The notes under the pieces: model-generated
Database searches by the model: none
What the model saw: only the letters and a program-made list of their open reading frames with translations
Told to the model about the DNA's origin: nothing
DNA from: Haliclona indistincta
Taxonomy: Eukaryota > Porifera > Demospongiae > Haplosclerida > Chalinidae
Direction of reading: 5' to 3'
NCBI GenBank assembly: GCA_964017065.1
Contig: OZ024788.1
Coordinates: forward strand, 11,656,776-11,720,775
DNA: 64,000 nucleotides
Part shown: in pieces, positions 1-10,035 of the stretch
How the letters are laid out: the number at the start of each line of letters is the position of its first letter
Position numbering within the stretch: the first letter of the stretch is position 1
Made by a program: the position numbers and the translations under genes

Positions 1-2203
1 TAGAAGGTGTGGTCTGAGAGATAGAGCTCTTGAGCTTATTTATGAAGAGCCTGAGAAGCATGTGTTAATTAACTGGTTGGTTGGTTCGGACTGACAACCA
101 TGTAATCACGTAAAACTCGGGTCGATGAGGCAGCATGCAGTTATTAAGTCCAATTAAACGGATTCTTCACCTTGGGTTAATTTGTCTCCATTGGAGATCC
201 AGAACAAGTAACTACCAGGACCATGCATACATGTATCCAATTTTTTTCTTGCTGCATTACGCACTTTGAAGATGGCTGTTGACACTAAATAAATTTAAGT
301 ATCCATCCCATCACCGTAGCATGTCTTATGTGCATGGACTGATAAAATCCTCCCTTGGCTATATATAATTATTATCTGTGTCACACATTATGTGCACGCA
401 CTCTTCCTCCTGACCTCCTCTTTCTTCCTGGTACTCACACTCCTCCTATTACTCTGTGTGCTTCCACCTCACCTATTCTGGTCCTGTACATGTACCAGAG
501 ACCAATTAGTTGACTGACATAACCGGCTGTGTCTCACGCATGATCATCATCTACTAATGTTGGTACTCCTGCAAGTTCCTCAGGAGTCGAGGTTCAAGGT
601 TGCGTAGTATCTGTTTACTACAGGTACCCTGGCTCGCACATGTGGCCCTTGTGGATTGCTTTGCTACATGTATGTGTTGTGCACTGTATACATGTATGTG
701 TGCATGCATGCATTTAAGTTCTATAATGGCCGCAGGAGGCGTGTGTGCACATAATTATTATAATTATTAGCATTAACATGCTTGTAGGATACTACACCTA
801 CACACACAAACACACACACATAGGCAAACACATCACTTGATTTACTTCCTGTAAAGTGTTGTACAGGCTACACCCATACATTTAGTATTTTTCCAAATTT
901 GAGTTAAAAATCGAGTACCAGGAATAAGATAAACCTAGGAAAGCATTACAATAATTTTATATTCTGAGACTCGACTCAAAAATGAAATATTGGTGGACAA
1001 ACAGTACCGTACACAGGGATTTTAGCTGATAATAGTATGATTGTTTATTCTGCTTAGAACGGGACAAAATTTAGAAAATAGGCTGCAATTTCTATTTTTC
1101 AAACTGAGTGTTAAAATACAAAACATGAAAAATGGCTAAAATTTCATTTTTGAACTACCAGTTTTGAAGCGAAAATTGAGTGGACCAACAGTACACAGAC
1201 CTAAAATCCCTGTGTACGGTACTGTGTGTCCACCAATATTTCATTTTTGAGCCGAGTCTCAGAATATAAAATTATTGTAATGCTTTCTTAGGTTTATCTT
1301 ATTCCTGGTACTCGATTTTTAACTCAAATTTGGAAAAAGACTAAGTGTGTGGGTGTGGCCTGTACAACACTTTACAGGAAGTAAATCAAGTGATGTGTTT
1401 GCCTATGTGTGTGTGTGTTTGTGTGTGTAGGTGTAGTATCCTGCAAGCATGTTCACGCTAATAATTATAATAATTATGTGCACACACGCCTCCTGCGGCC
1501 ATTATAGAACTTAAACTTGTGCACTGTATACAGTGCACAACACATACATGTAGCAAAGCAATCCACAAGGGCCACATGTGCGAGCCAGGGTACCTGTAGT
1601 AAACAGATACTACGCAACCTTGAACCTCCTGAGGAACTTGCAGGAGTACCAACATTAGTAGATGATGATCATGTGTGAGACACAGCCGGTTATGTCAGTC
1701 GACTAATTGGTCTCTGGTACATGTACAGGACCAGAATAGGTGAGGTGGAAGCACACAGAGTAATAGGAGGAGTGTGAGTATACCAGGAAGAAAGAGGAGG
1801 AGGAAGAGTGCGTGCACATAATGTGTGACACAGATAATAATTATATATAGCCAAGGGAGGATTTTATCAGTCCATGCACATAAGACATGCTACGGTGATG
1901 GGATGGATACTTAAATTTCTTTAGTGTCAACAGCCATCTTCAAAGTGCGTAATGCAGCAAGAAAAAAATTGGATATGCATGGTCCTGGTAGTTACAAGTT
2001 CTGGATCTCCAATGTAGACACATTAACCCAAGGTGAAGAATCCGTTTAATTGGACTTAATAACTGCATGCTGCCTCATCGACCCGAGTTTTACGTGATTA
2101 CATGGTTGTCAGTCCGAACCAATCAACCAATTAATTAACACATGCTTCTCAGGCTCTTCATAAATAAGCTCAAGAGCTCTATCTCTCAGACCACACCTTC
2201 TAT
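1..2203. repeat. 2.2-kb near-perfect palindrome (fold-back element)
   Basis: Bases 1-1020 reappear as reverse complement at about 1204-2203, so the two arms of about 1 kb would fold into a long hairpin around a spacer of about 180 bp. The outer ends read TAGAAGGTGTGGTCTGAGAG at the left and its complement at the right; the left end coincides with the window edge, so the arm may extend further. The spacer (about 1048-1202) recurs as a direct copy at 2440-2597. Only short spurious open frames are present. It resembles a fold-back or MITE-like element rather than a gene. Confidence 0.9.
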
Positions 2204-2600
2204 TTCAGCCCTGCATTCTAAAGAGGGTGTGGTCTACTGATATTAGAGTCCATAATAAGCAATGTTTTTTGCTACAAGATACAAATAAATTAAAAAATTG
2301 ATGGTATTTCTGTTTTTCAAACTGTGCATTGCAATACAATCATGAAAATACATTCATTTTTGAATCTTGAACTGTTCAAAGATAAAATAAAACATGACTA
2401 TTGAGTGGACAAACAGTACACAGACCCTTAGCTGATAGTGCATTCTGCTTAGAACAGGACAAAATTTAGAAAATAGGCTGCAATTTCTATTTTTCAAACT
2501 GAGTGTTAAAATACAAAACATGAAAAATGGCTAAAATTTCATTTTTGAACTATCAGTTTTGAAGCGAAAATTGAGTGGACCAACAGTACACAGACCCAAA
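2204..2600. repeat. Direct copy of the palindrome's spacer
   Basis: No gene seen. Bases 2440-2597 match the central spacer of the preceding palindrome (about 1048-1202) almost base for base, including the ending CAACAGTACACAGACC. Bases 2400-2425 hold a related motif, ACAAACAGTACACAGACC. This looks like debris of the same repeat family. Confidence 0.75.
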
Positions 2601-2611
2601 CTCCTCCACTG

Positions 2612-2816
2612 TTTCACATTGACTGAATTCACTAAACGCAATCAGTTCAACAACATTCACTACAGCTCTCCTTTTTATACTCACCAAGACTACAAGATGT
2701 GACTGGACATAGATGCCAATGGTGAAGACAAAGGCAGATACAACCGAAGAAACAATATTAATACTGAATATTTACAAGAAGACTGTCTGCGTTTTAGAGT
2801 AAAAACACATGTGTGA
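2612..2816 (+). pseudogene. Decayed MATH-domain fragment
   Basis: Conceptual translation gives pieces of the TRAF-like MATH domain (FTLTEF.KR.QFNN, SPFYTHQDYKM, then NTEYLQEDCLRFRV), interrupted by an in-frame TGA and by a deletion of most of the middle. The arrangement matches 19300-19505 closely and the second MATH domain of the intact gene at 13638-15353. It lies about 170 bp upstream of the POLE start copy at 2990, as its twin does upstream of 19691, so the two fragments were duplicated as one block. Confidence 0.75.
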
Positions 2817-2989
2817 TGACTTGTCAGAAACAGTAACCATGCATGTCGACTTAGTTTTAAATTTTAAATTTACCGCTATTATTTTGCACATGCGTATTAG
2901 TCACTGGCGGGAAAAGTGCAGTTGATTGACTCCACCTACTATTGTCAGCTGCTCGAAGGCGAGCAAGATGAGCAGCAGAATGCTACAGA

Positions 2990-3250
2990 ATGCAACTGGG
3001 TGAGGAAACGGGGACGCCTGTGTTCGAGCCTGTGTTAAGAAACAGATGGAACAGAGACGAGAAGTAAGGGTGGATACATATTCTGACTCGTGTTGAGGCG
3101 TCCGTTGTTGTGTAGAGATGAATTGGGTGGATTGAACCGGCGCTACCAGAGGGCACAGCGCTGTGACGAAATGGACAAGAAGGAAATGGACAAGAAGTAT
3201 GGATACGAGAGACACGTGGAACCTGTCGAGAGGATGGGCTGGCTTATTAT
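2990..3250 (+). pseudogene. POLE: Copy of the first two exons of DNA polymerase epsilon catalytic subunit
   Basis: Exon 1 (2990-3063) starts MQLGEETGTPVFEPVLRNRW. A 52-bp intron (GTAAGG...TGTAG, 3064-3115) follows, then exon 2 (3116 to about 3250) reading in frame into DELGGLNRRYQRAQRCDEMD and ending GYERHVEPVERMGWLI. This is the characteristic N-terminal stretch of eukaryotic POLE (RLERSQW..KMD...GFERL.EPGEKTGWLINM in animals). After GWLI the frame hits TAG; a weak donor (AT|GTTGTA) is possible, but no third exon was found before the transposon at 4778. It is best read as a truncated duplicate of the gene start, paralogous to 19691-19870. Confidence 0.75.
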
Positions 3251-3654
3251 GTTGTATACAATCTAGTGACTGGATATAGTACATGCATTGATTATAGATC
3301 TGCAAGACTATACATGTTTATTGTCACAATATAACATCATGTGTGTTAACCTGCTATGTTTACAGCCTTCACTTCACTCTGTTCAAACATCAAATCTGAC
3401 ACACACACACCCACATTTATAACTACCAACGAACAATGGAGGCATGAAGGAGGCTGCGTGCATGACACAGCAACGGACAAGCACATGCACAAGTTCAATT
3501 GTCAATCAGGTGCACAAAACATCACGATCATAGACTCATAGACTAGGCTGTAGCACTGTTAGATGTGTGAATATAAAATTCCAAATAAAATTTACTTTAA
3601 TAGGAAACCAACTAGTAGCTGCTCATGTCTTGCTGTGATATGTCAATTGACATC
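3251..3654. other. No recognisable gene
   Basis: Short open frames only, with an AATAAA-like stretch near 3585. Nothing in this stretch could be assigned to a family. Confidence 0.5.
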
Positions 3655-4326
3655 TTAAACGAACAGCGGGCGTATAAAAGGGGAGGAGCCAGTCCACAAT
3701 TTGCAAATGGCGGCCACACAAAAATGACACGTGTGCCTGCGTGTACCCATGTACTGTCCTGTACAAATTGTAGTGTATTACAAGTATGTATGTAATCAGC
3801 ACATAAGTGTGAACATGTACAAGTTGTAAATAACGAGCACCATGGCGAAGTTAACGAGAAAGCACGTAGCGTCTTCGATATCCAATTCACAAGCCAAGAA
3901 GAAAGAGAGGTCTCTCACCATAGACTGAAGAATGTCCGTCAGCTGCTAACACCGCCTGATAGTCAATCTCTCGACGACTACTCGCTTTTAAAAGACGCTG
4001 TGTGATATTGCTGAAGAATGAAGACTGTTGTTAGCCATACAGCACAAGCAGCAACGCCTACACGCTTGTTTCATTCTTCCGCGTTACTACAGCGTAATGT
4101 ATACCAAGTTAACATTGTTTTACGCATGTGTGTAGTGTTAGTGGATGGCGGTGGCGCGAAAGCGGTTCAAAACTTTGTAAGTTTGAAAATCGCCGCCATT
4201 TCTGTATTAGCGGTCATTTTACATCCGGCCTGGCCCTGCCCTTTTTATACGCCTGCTGAGCTCGCGGAACGTCCGCGTCGCTTCCGTAATTTCCAATGTT
4301 TTTATCCGCCCGCTGTTCGTTTAAGT
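3655..4326. mobile_element. Possible small inverted-repeat element of about 670 bp
   Basis: The left end TTAAACGAACAGCGGGCG (3655) is matched by its exact complement at 4309-4326, and an AT-rich TATAAAA/GATAAAA follows inside both ends. No clear target-site duplication was seen. The interior holds an open frame (about 3795-4008) running through the sense of HHGEVNEKARSVFDIQFTSQ and ending SLLKDAV, and an overlapping frame with good start context (CACCATGG at 3839) that encodes only 28 residues. Neither is recognised. It may be a MITE or the remains of a terminal-inverted-repeat transposon. Confidence 0.5.
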
Positions 4327-4777
4327 TACATAATATGGGACATAAAAATAAACACTATTAATTGGTTTCAAATTTGAGCCAGATTCAAAATCTTTAATCT
4401 GTAGTAAGAGAAGGAATAGATATGCATCTGCTGTTCACATGAAAAACTAACTCACATCAAATATCTCCAGAAGATCTTGTACCAGCATTTAGCGACTGAA
4501 GTGTGACTCTAAGTTACTATCCTTTTTTCAGTGTGACAACTGATGATCCAGCTACCGTTTTGTCCTAAACTAGAGCAAATTTTGATCACTGTGGAGCATT
4601 AACAGTAATTTTAAAATGTATATTATACAGCATATAGGTTAGTGCATGCCTTAATAATTGGTGCACTTATTAACTTGAAATCGTAGTCTGAGATATGAAC
4701 TTGGCATATGCAAGTGATTTGTCCAGTTCACAACAATGATGAGAACATTATCAAGAGACAAATGGTCCACAAAAAGG
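4327..4777. other. No recognisable gene
   Basis: AT-rich sequence with no supported coding region, ending in the CAAAAAGGG that is repeated on the far side of the large transposon. Confidence 0.5.
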
Positions 4778-5400
4778 GTGTGTGTACTGTTTGACCATCA
4801 TTAAGTTGGCTTTATGGCTAAAAATAGAAAAACGAAAATCGCACTGTTTTCTGTATTTTGTATTCATTGTCTATACTATGATCATGAGAAATTGAACCAA
4901 ATTTTTAAGATATCTGGTGCAAAACAGACTCGATGAAGGATTCTTGATAACTGTGTTCTGCAATTGGCCAATGTACTGGTTGTCCATGTAATCTGAATAT
5001 TGCGGCATGCATCAAACACAAATTATAGCAGCATTTTTATGATTTATAATCTTTAAGAGTAAAATGGAAATTAAAATTGACTGAATTTGTGTATTTTTCA
5101 TTTTCTTGTTCAACTTTGAGTTAAGAATTGACTCGTTCATTTTATTCTTAGGAAATTTACAACCAAATTAATGACTAGTCTTGTTCCCAGACCAAGAGGT
5201 GTGGTCCATGATTATCAATTTGTATGCATTTTCTGTTTGTGTAGGACAATTGAGAATGTTCACCGAAATAACCCTGTGCATGCTATACTGATAATTTTGG
5301 AGTTTTTCTATTTAATTTTTTGTAATTAAAACATCAATAATTATTAATATGAGGAAAATGAAAAATTAGCGTGCACTAATGTGATGTCACTCGCTAAAAA
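4778..5400 (+). repeat. Left terminal inverted repeat of the large transposon
   Basis: Matches the reverse complement of 12838-13466 over about 620 bp with scattered indels. Shared landmarks include GGCATGCATCAAACACAAAT near 5004 and the block around CAGACCAAGAGGTGTGGTCC near 5190. Confidence 0.9.
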
Positions 5401-6103
5401 GGCTAAATTTAGAGTAGCGGAGAGTATAATGGGACAGTGGTTACAAAAAAATGACGTAACTTTCTTGTTGCTCGATATCCGACCTACAAATTAAAGTTTG
5501 ATAACGTGAAGGTCTACCATCTGTGCAGATGTAGTGAACATGCATTCAAGAGTTAGGTACCAGTGGGTAAACTTTTTAGAACCATTTATTTTACAATGAT
5601 TATGTGATTTAGCATCTTTGAAAGTATCAATAATTATGATGTTGTCAGTACAGCTGTAGACATAGTAGCAACAGTTTAATGCAATTTCAAAAGAAATTGA
5701 AGACCAGCTAACTGATGAGTGCATTGCCAGCACCGCATAGTCACAATTGTTCAAGCAACAACAATTTTCCAGCACAATGAAGACACTTGCACTTCAGTAT
5801 TACTCTAATAAAGCTCTCTCAAGGCAGTGGATGCTCTCTCAAAGCAGTGGATGCTCTCTCTGACTCAGCAACACCAACCGCGGATGATCGACTCGGAACC
5901 AGTCCACGCTGAGTACAGTCCCACTACGGCCGCCCGGCCATTGTCCCACAACTGCCGCAGCGAGTGGGCCGGTCTCCGTTCTCCATGATGCAACCAACTA
6001 CAGCTCAACTTGAGATAGTCACAAACACCGGTACCAGGCCTCAACTAGTGACAACACATGATGACAGCGACGATAGTTGGCACTAGAAGCGATACATCTA
6101 TGG
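5401..6103 (+). other. Transposon interior; possible exon remnant
   Basis: Within the large transposon. Bases 5835-6086 are GC-richer and contain a plus-strand frame ending DDSDDSWH and stop at 6084-6086; upstream, the same frame has a stop near 5910. It could be a decayed exon of the element, but no family is recognised. The remainder is AT-rich with no supported gene. Confidence 0.35.
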
Positions 6104-6404
6104 CAGTGGCGGATCTAGGGTAGATCCAGAGGTGCTCGCGAACCCCCCTTTGCGCTCAATAATGATATTCACAAGCTACATTAATTGCCCTACCTTATGA
6201 GGAATTTAGTTTACACAACATAACTAGGGGTTATCCCACATTCACCACCTGCAAGGCTGTACCTATGTAGTCAGCTGGCTAAATTCAACGCAAAATAGAC
6301 GAGGTTTTGACCGGAAGTGGGCGTGGTTTTCAAAAATTCGCGGGCGCGCAAGCGCGCCCAATTAACTGAGAACCCCCCATTCTCCAATCCTAGATCCGCC
6401 ACTG
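6104..6404. mobile_element. 301-bp MITE nested in the transposon
   Basis: The ends CAGTGGCGGATCTAGG and CCTAGATCCGCCACTG are perfect complements, and TATGG flanks the element on both sides (6099-6103 and 6405-6409), giving a 5-bp target-site duplication. It has no coding capacity of its own. Confidence 0.85.
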
Positions 6405-6931
6405 TATGGTTTAGCGAACTCTGGAAATTACGTACATACGACCCTGGGGGAGTGAGGGTGGAGCAGGCAGTATTTGAAATCAGCTCCGCGAGATCTGAAC
6501 TGTGAATGTGACACCCGCCGCTACCAGAAGATAACAGTGAACCAAGCAAGGTCGTGCTGCCGATTTGGAAGAAGTACGGAAGAATTCAGAGAATACGGAA
6601 GAATACTATGCTTATCATGTGATCAATCGACCAGCCTCCTAGTCTGGGGTCAAGTCGAGTACTAGTCGCTGACTAACTGGTAAACCACGATGAGTACAAT
6701 TCTACCCTAGCTAAAACTGTTCTCGACCTTTGGCCCTCCTTGAACAGCTGTGTTGGAATGCTGGTATAAATAGTATCATGTTATGATTCTGAATAATCAT
6801 AATAATTTGAGGATAACACAGGCTTGAGATGGAATCATGATGGAATATATAACAGGATATGATGTTGCAGCAGGTTAAACAATTGTGACAGTTGCTGGAG
6901 CAGTTGCTGGAGGTACATACCATGTACGTGA

Positions 6932-8343
6932 CTAGTTGGAACTGGGACCAGCAGTGAACCTCTCCAAATTCTTGTATACTTCCTGCATACCTCTAAGTGG
7001 TACAACCGTAACTGGCGTATTACGACAGAGAGGGCACACAGCTTCGTCATCAGTATTGGTCAATCTTTCGTAGCAACCCTGACAACCAAGTAGTTGATTG
7101 CAGCATGTGGTGATGACTGGAACACTGGTGGGCAAGCATTTGCATATGTTGCACTCAAACACCTCAAACACACTTTGCTGTAGCGCTGAGGAACGTTCCA
7201 GTACTTGGGTCACCTTGCCATTCAACTGTAACAATGACAAATGCATTCAATAAAGCCAGTATTTTGGAGTATAGCAGCACCATTACAACTATCTAACAAA
7301 TTGTTAATGGCCAAATTGGAACACAATGCTTTCACAGGAAATTAAAAACAAGTAACTTCAAAAATTTAACCGAATTTCGGATTTTTGTCTACAATTCTAC
7401 TAAACTTCTCACAGTGTCGATGTTAGCTTCCATCTTGGCTATCTTGTCATCATCATCATCAGAAGTTGTATCCACATATGTCTTTCGCTTGCGTGAAAGA
7501 CTTAGACTCCGTCGTTTGTCTCTTTTTTGCAAAATAGTTTCATATTCCTTCACTCTTGCGAGGTAAAGCCGGCGGCTAGGACACTTCCAGAAATCCAATT
7601 CTATGAATTAATAAAAACAATATAAAACTCAATAAAATAAATTACATACCATTGGTATCTGACACAGGAATCCACTTAGAATCTAATATTGTGAGATCTT
7701 CACCAGGAATTCGCAATTTCTTTCCAGCTTCTTCTAAAATAGCTGGGACTGAGACTGCACTCTCTGGGATTCTCACATAGACATTCTCACATGTTGACTG
7801 TGCAACTATATTTCTTCCTGTGTGGTCCAGAGCTAACGTCACAAAGGGAACGGTTCGTTTAAAGAATGGCTCGTACACTGTTGTGGGCGACTTTTTTAAA
7901 TTTAGTTGCTGCGGTGTGGTGTGCTTTCCCTGCTGCTCGCTTCCACCTAGCCATTGACGGCGGACGGACCAATCAAAATTACGAGGACCAGACGAGGATG
8001 AGTCAGATTGGGCACTAGCAGGATTAACTGGAATTACTGGATCGCCACAAACCCTGTACTTAGAGAATACGGCCAAATGGAAGTGTCCATCGGCGTTAGG
8101 GAATTCCGCGTTCTTTGAGATATCTTCTTCCAGATACAAGTTCTGGGGGTTGATCTATTATAAAAAGAGAGTTTTAGTTAAACTGCTGTCGAACAAAATA
8201 ATTACTAGTCATACTTTGAATATTTGAGACAGCCGAGAGACAGTCAAGTCCGACGTTTTAACATGTAGATTGTTGTCTCCATGATATACTTCGACACGTC
8301 GTACCAATGGAGATATGTCTTGCGGAGAATCCCACGTATCCAT
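6932..8343 (-). CDS. Four-exon RING-finger protein carried by the large transposon
   Basis: Joined on the minus strand as 8343-8215, 8154-7650, 7600-7401 and 7225-6932. All introns have GT-AG ends and keep frame, giving about 375 residues. The N-terminal half is an unrecognised globular region (VRRVEVYHGDNNLHVKTSDL, then a Ser-rich linker). The middle is basic and acidic low complexity (KRKTYVD...DDDDDKIAKMEAN) that may be coiled. The C terminus is a RING finger: CNIC, TCC, CQGC and CPLC pairs between about residues 300 and 345. A RING protein usually acts as a ubiquitin E3 ligase; here that is inferred. Its intact frame inside a transposon with a damaged transposase suggests selected cargo or recent insertion. 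It could alternatively be an element-encoded accessory protein needed for transposition. Confidence 0.75.
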
Positions 8344-8542
8344 ACTGAGAGTTTAGCCAACACGAGGATGTCTCGAGAGTCGAGAAAGCGACAAGCATAG
8401 ATACGAGGTAGAACTATAACAAATAAAGCACCAAAGGTGCAGATGCCTCGGTGAAATGCCACAATTTCACATATACAATGAGTTTAAATTTGTCTGACAA
8501 AATAATTATTAATAATAGAGCTAATGGTATCCAACTTTTACT

Positions 8543-8746
8543 TACATCATAAATATCCACAAACACAACTATCCACCATTCCACAAACACAGCAACTGTA
8601 GATGCATGTATACAGGATTTCTATACTGCAATCAGCAACTTTTACTTACATCATAAATATCCACAAACACAACTATCCACCATTCCACAAACACAGCAAC
8701 TGTAGATGCATGTATACAGGATTTCTATACTGCAATCAGATACACA
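8543..8746. repeat. Tandem duplication, unit about 103 bp
   Basis: The segment CATCATAAATATCCACAAAC...TTTCTATACTGCAATCAG occurs twice head to tail (about 8546-8636 and 8649-8739). A diverged third relative appears at 9350-9428. Non-coding, inside the transposon. Confidence 0.85.
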
Positions 8747-8934
8747 GTAAACTGCAGCTATTATACCTATTAATGCAGTATAATAAAAATTAAATTTTGT
8801 CTGACAAAATAATTATTAATAATATCGAGCTAATAGTATCCAGCTTTTTACTAACACTATAAGCAAATATCACAAACACAACTATCCATCATTCCACCTA
8901 CAGGATTTCTGTACAATGCAGTGCTTTAGTTATG

Positions 8935-9830
8935 CAATCAGAAGCCAATCAGTGCTAACCACAATTCAACTGGGCGTGTCTACAGTGGTTAGCACAGCAG
9001 TCACACGCATACCACGAGCGAGATAGCTTCCATAGCTTGCTTACACGATTTCTCTGGACCTGCGCTGCTATCCTGTAGTAAAATTTGAACCTATCAGCTT
9101 CTAGGCAGTCAACTGTGGACAGCTTTGCCTTTGGAGAAGTCCAGATCGCCAGCAACGGCAAACAATTACATCACGCCATAACTCGAGAACGAAGCTTCGT
9201 ATACAAGTTTCAAATGTTCCAAAGCGAGATAATATCGAGTTCTACTTGCATTGCTAGTTTCAGAGCTTACCTTTCAGCGTACGCCGCAAAACTGAAGTAA
9301 CAGACGGAATGAAGCACCTAAGGTGCAGATGCCTCGGTGGAGTGACACTTCATACACAAACACAACTATCCACCATTCCACAAACACAGCAACTGCAGAT
9401 GCACGTATACAGAATTTCTGTACAGCAATCACTGACAATGCAGTGCTTGCAAACAGAAGCCACTCAGTGCTAACCACAATTCAACTGGGCGTGTCCACAG
9501 CAGCACACGCATACCACGAGCGAGATAGCTTCCATAGCTTGCTTACACGATTTCTCTGGACCTGCGCTGCTATCCTGTAGTAAAATTCTAACCTATCAGC
9601 TTCTAGGCAGTCAACTGTGGACAGCTTTGCCTTTGGAGAAGGCCAGATCGTCAGCAACGGTAAACAAAGTAAGCAAACCGCGCCATAACTCTAGAACAAA
9701 GCTTTGCATCGAACTTTCGCTAATACACAACCGAGATAATGTCGAGTTATAGCTGCATTGCAAGTTTCAGAGCTCACCGTTCAGCGTGCGCCGCAAAAAT
9801 GGTGTAACAGACAGAACGACAGACAGACAG
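8935..9830. repeat. Direct repeat of about 0.37 kb, two copies
   Basis: About 8935-9300 and 9440-9800 share long stretches, including the start AGTGCTAACCACAATTCAAC and the stretches CGAGCGAGATAGCTTCCATA and AACCTATCAGCTTCTAGGCA. The second copy lacks part of the beginning and is diverged at the end. The block lies between the divergent RING and transposase genes and may contain their promoters, although no motif is clear. Confidence 0.7.
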
Positions 9831-9846
9831 ACAACGCGATTACAGT

Positions 9847-9933
9847 ATGCCTCGTGGCTCCGCCCACCGAGGCATAATGACAAACAAACGAACTACTGTA
9901 CTGTATGCCTCGTGGCTCCGCCCACCGAGGCAT
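9847..9933. repeat. Two copies of a 29-bp hairpin
   Basis: At 9847-9875 and 9905-9933 the sequence ATGCCTCG...CCGAGGCAT occurs, an 8-9 bp stem closed by a GC-rich loop. Partial copies (GATGCCTCGGTG) stand at 8440 and 9329. They are about 100-190 bp before the transposase start and could be transposase-binding sites or scars of small elements. Confidence 0.6.
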
Positions 9934-10035
9934 AATCACGCCACACGTGGACAGCGCTGATTTGCGTGGCCGGCTGGCTAGCTATTAGGCGCGCGGAGTG
10001 TTGTCGGAGCTCCGCCTCGATCGATCACAAGCGCA

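Noticed and set aside
4018..4377. 119-codon plus-strand frame
   Set aside because: It extends across the right end of the small inverted-repeat element and its residues resemble no known protein.
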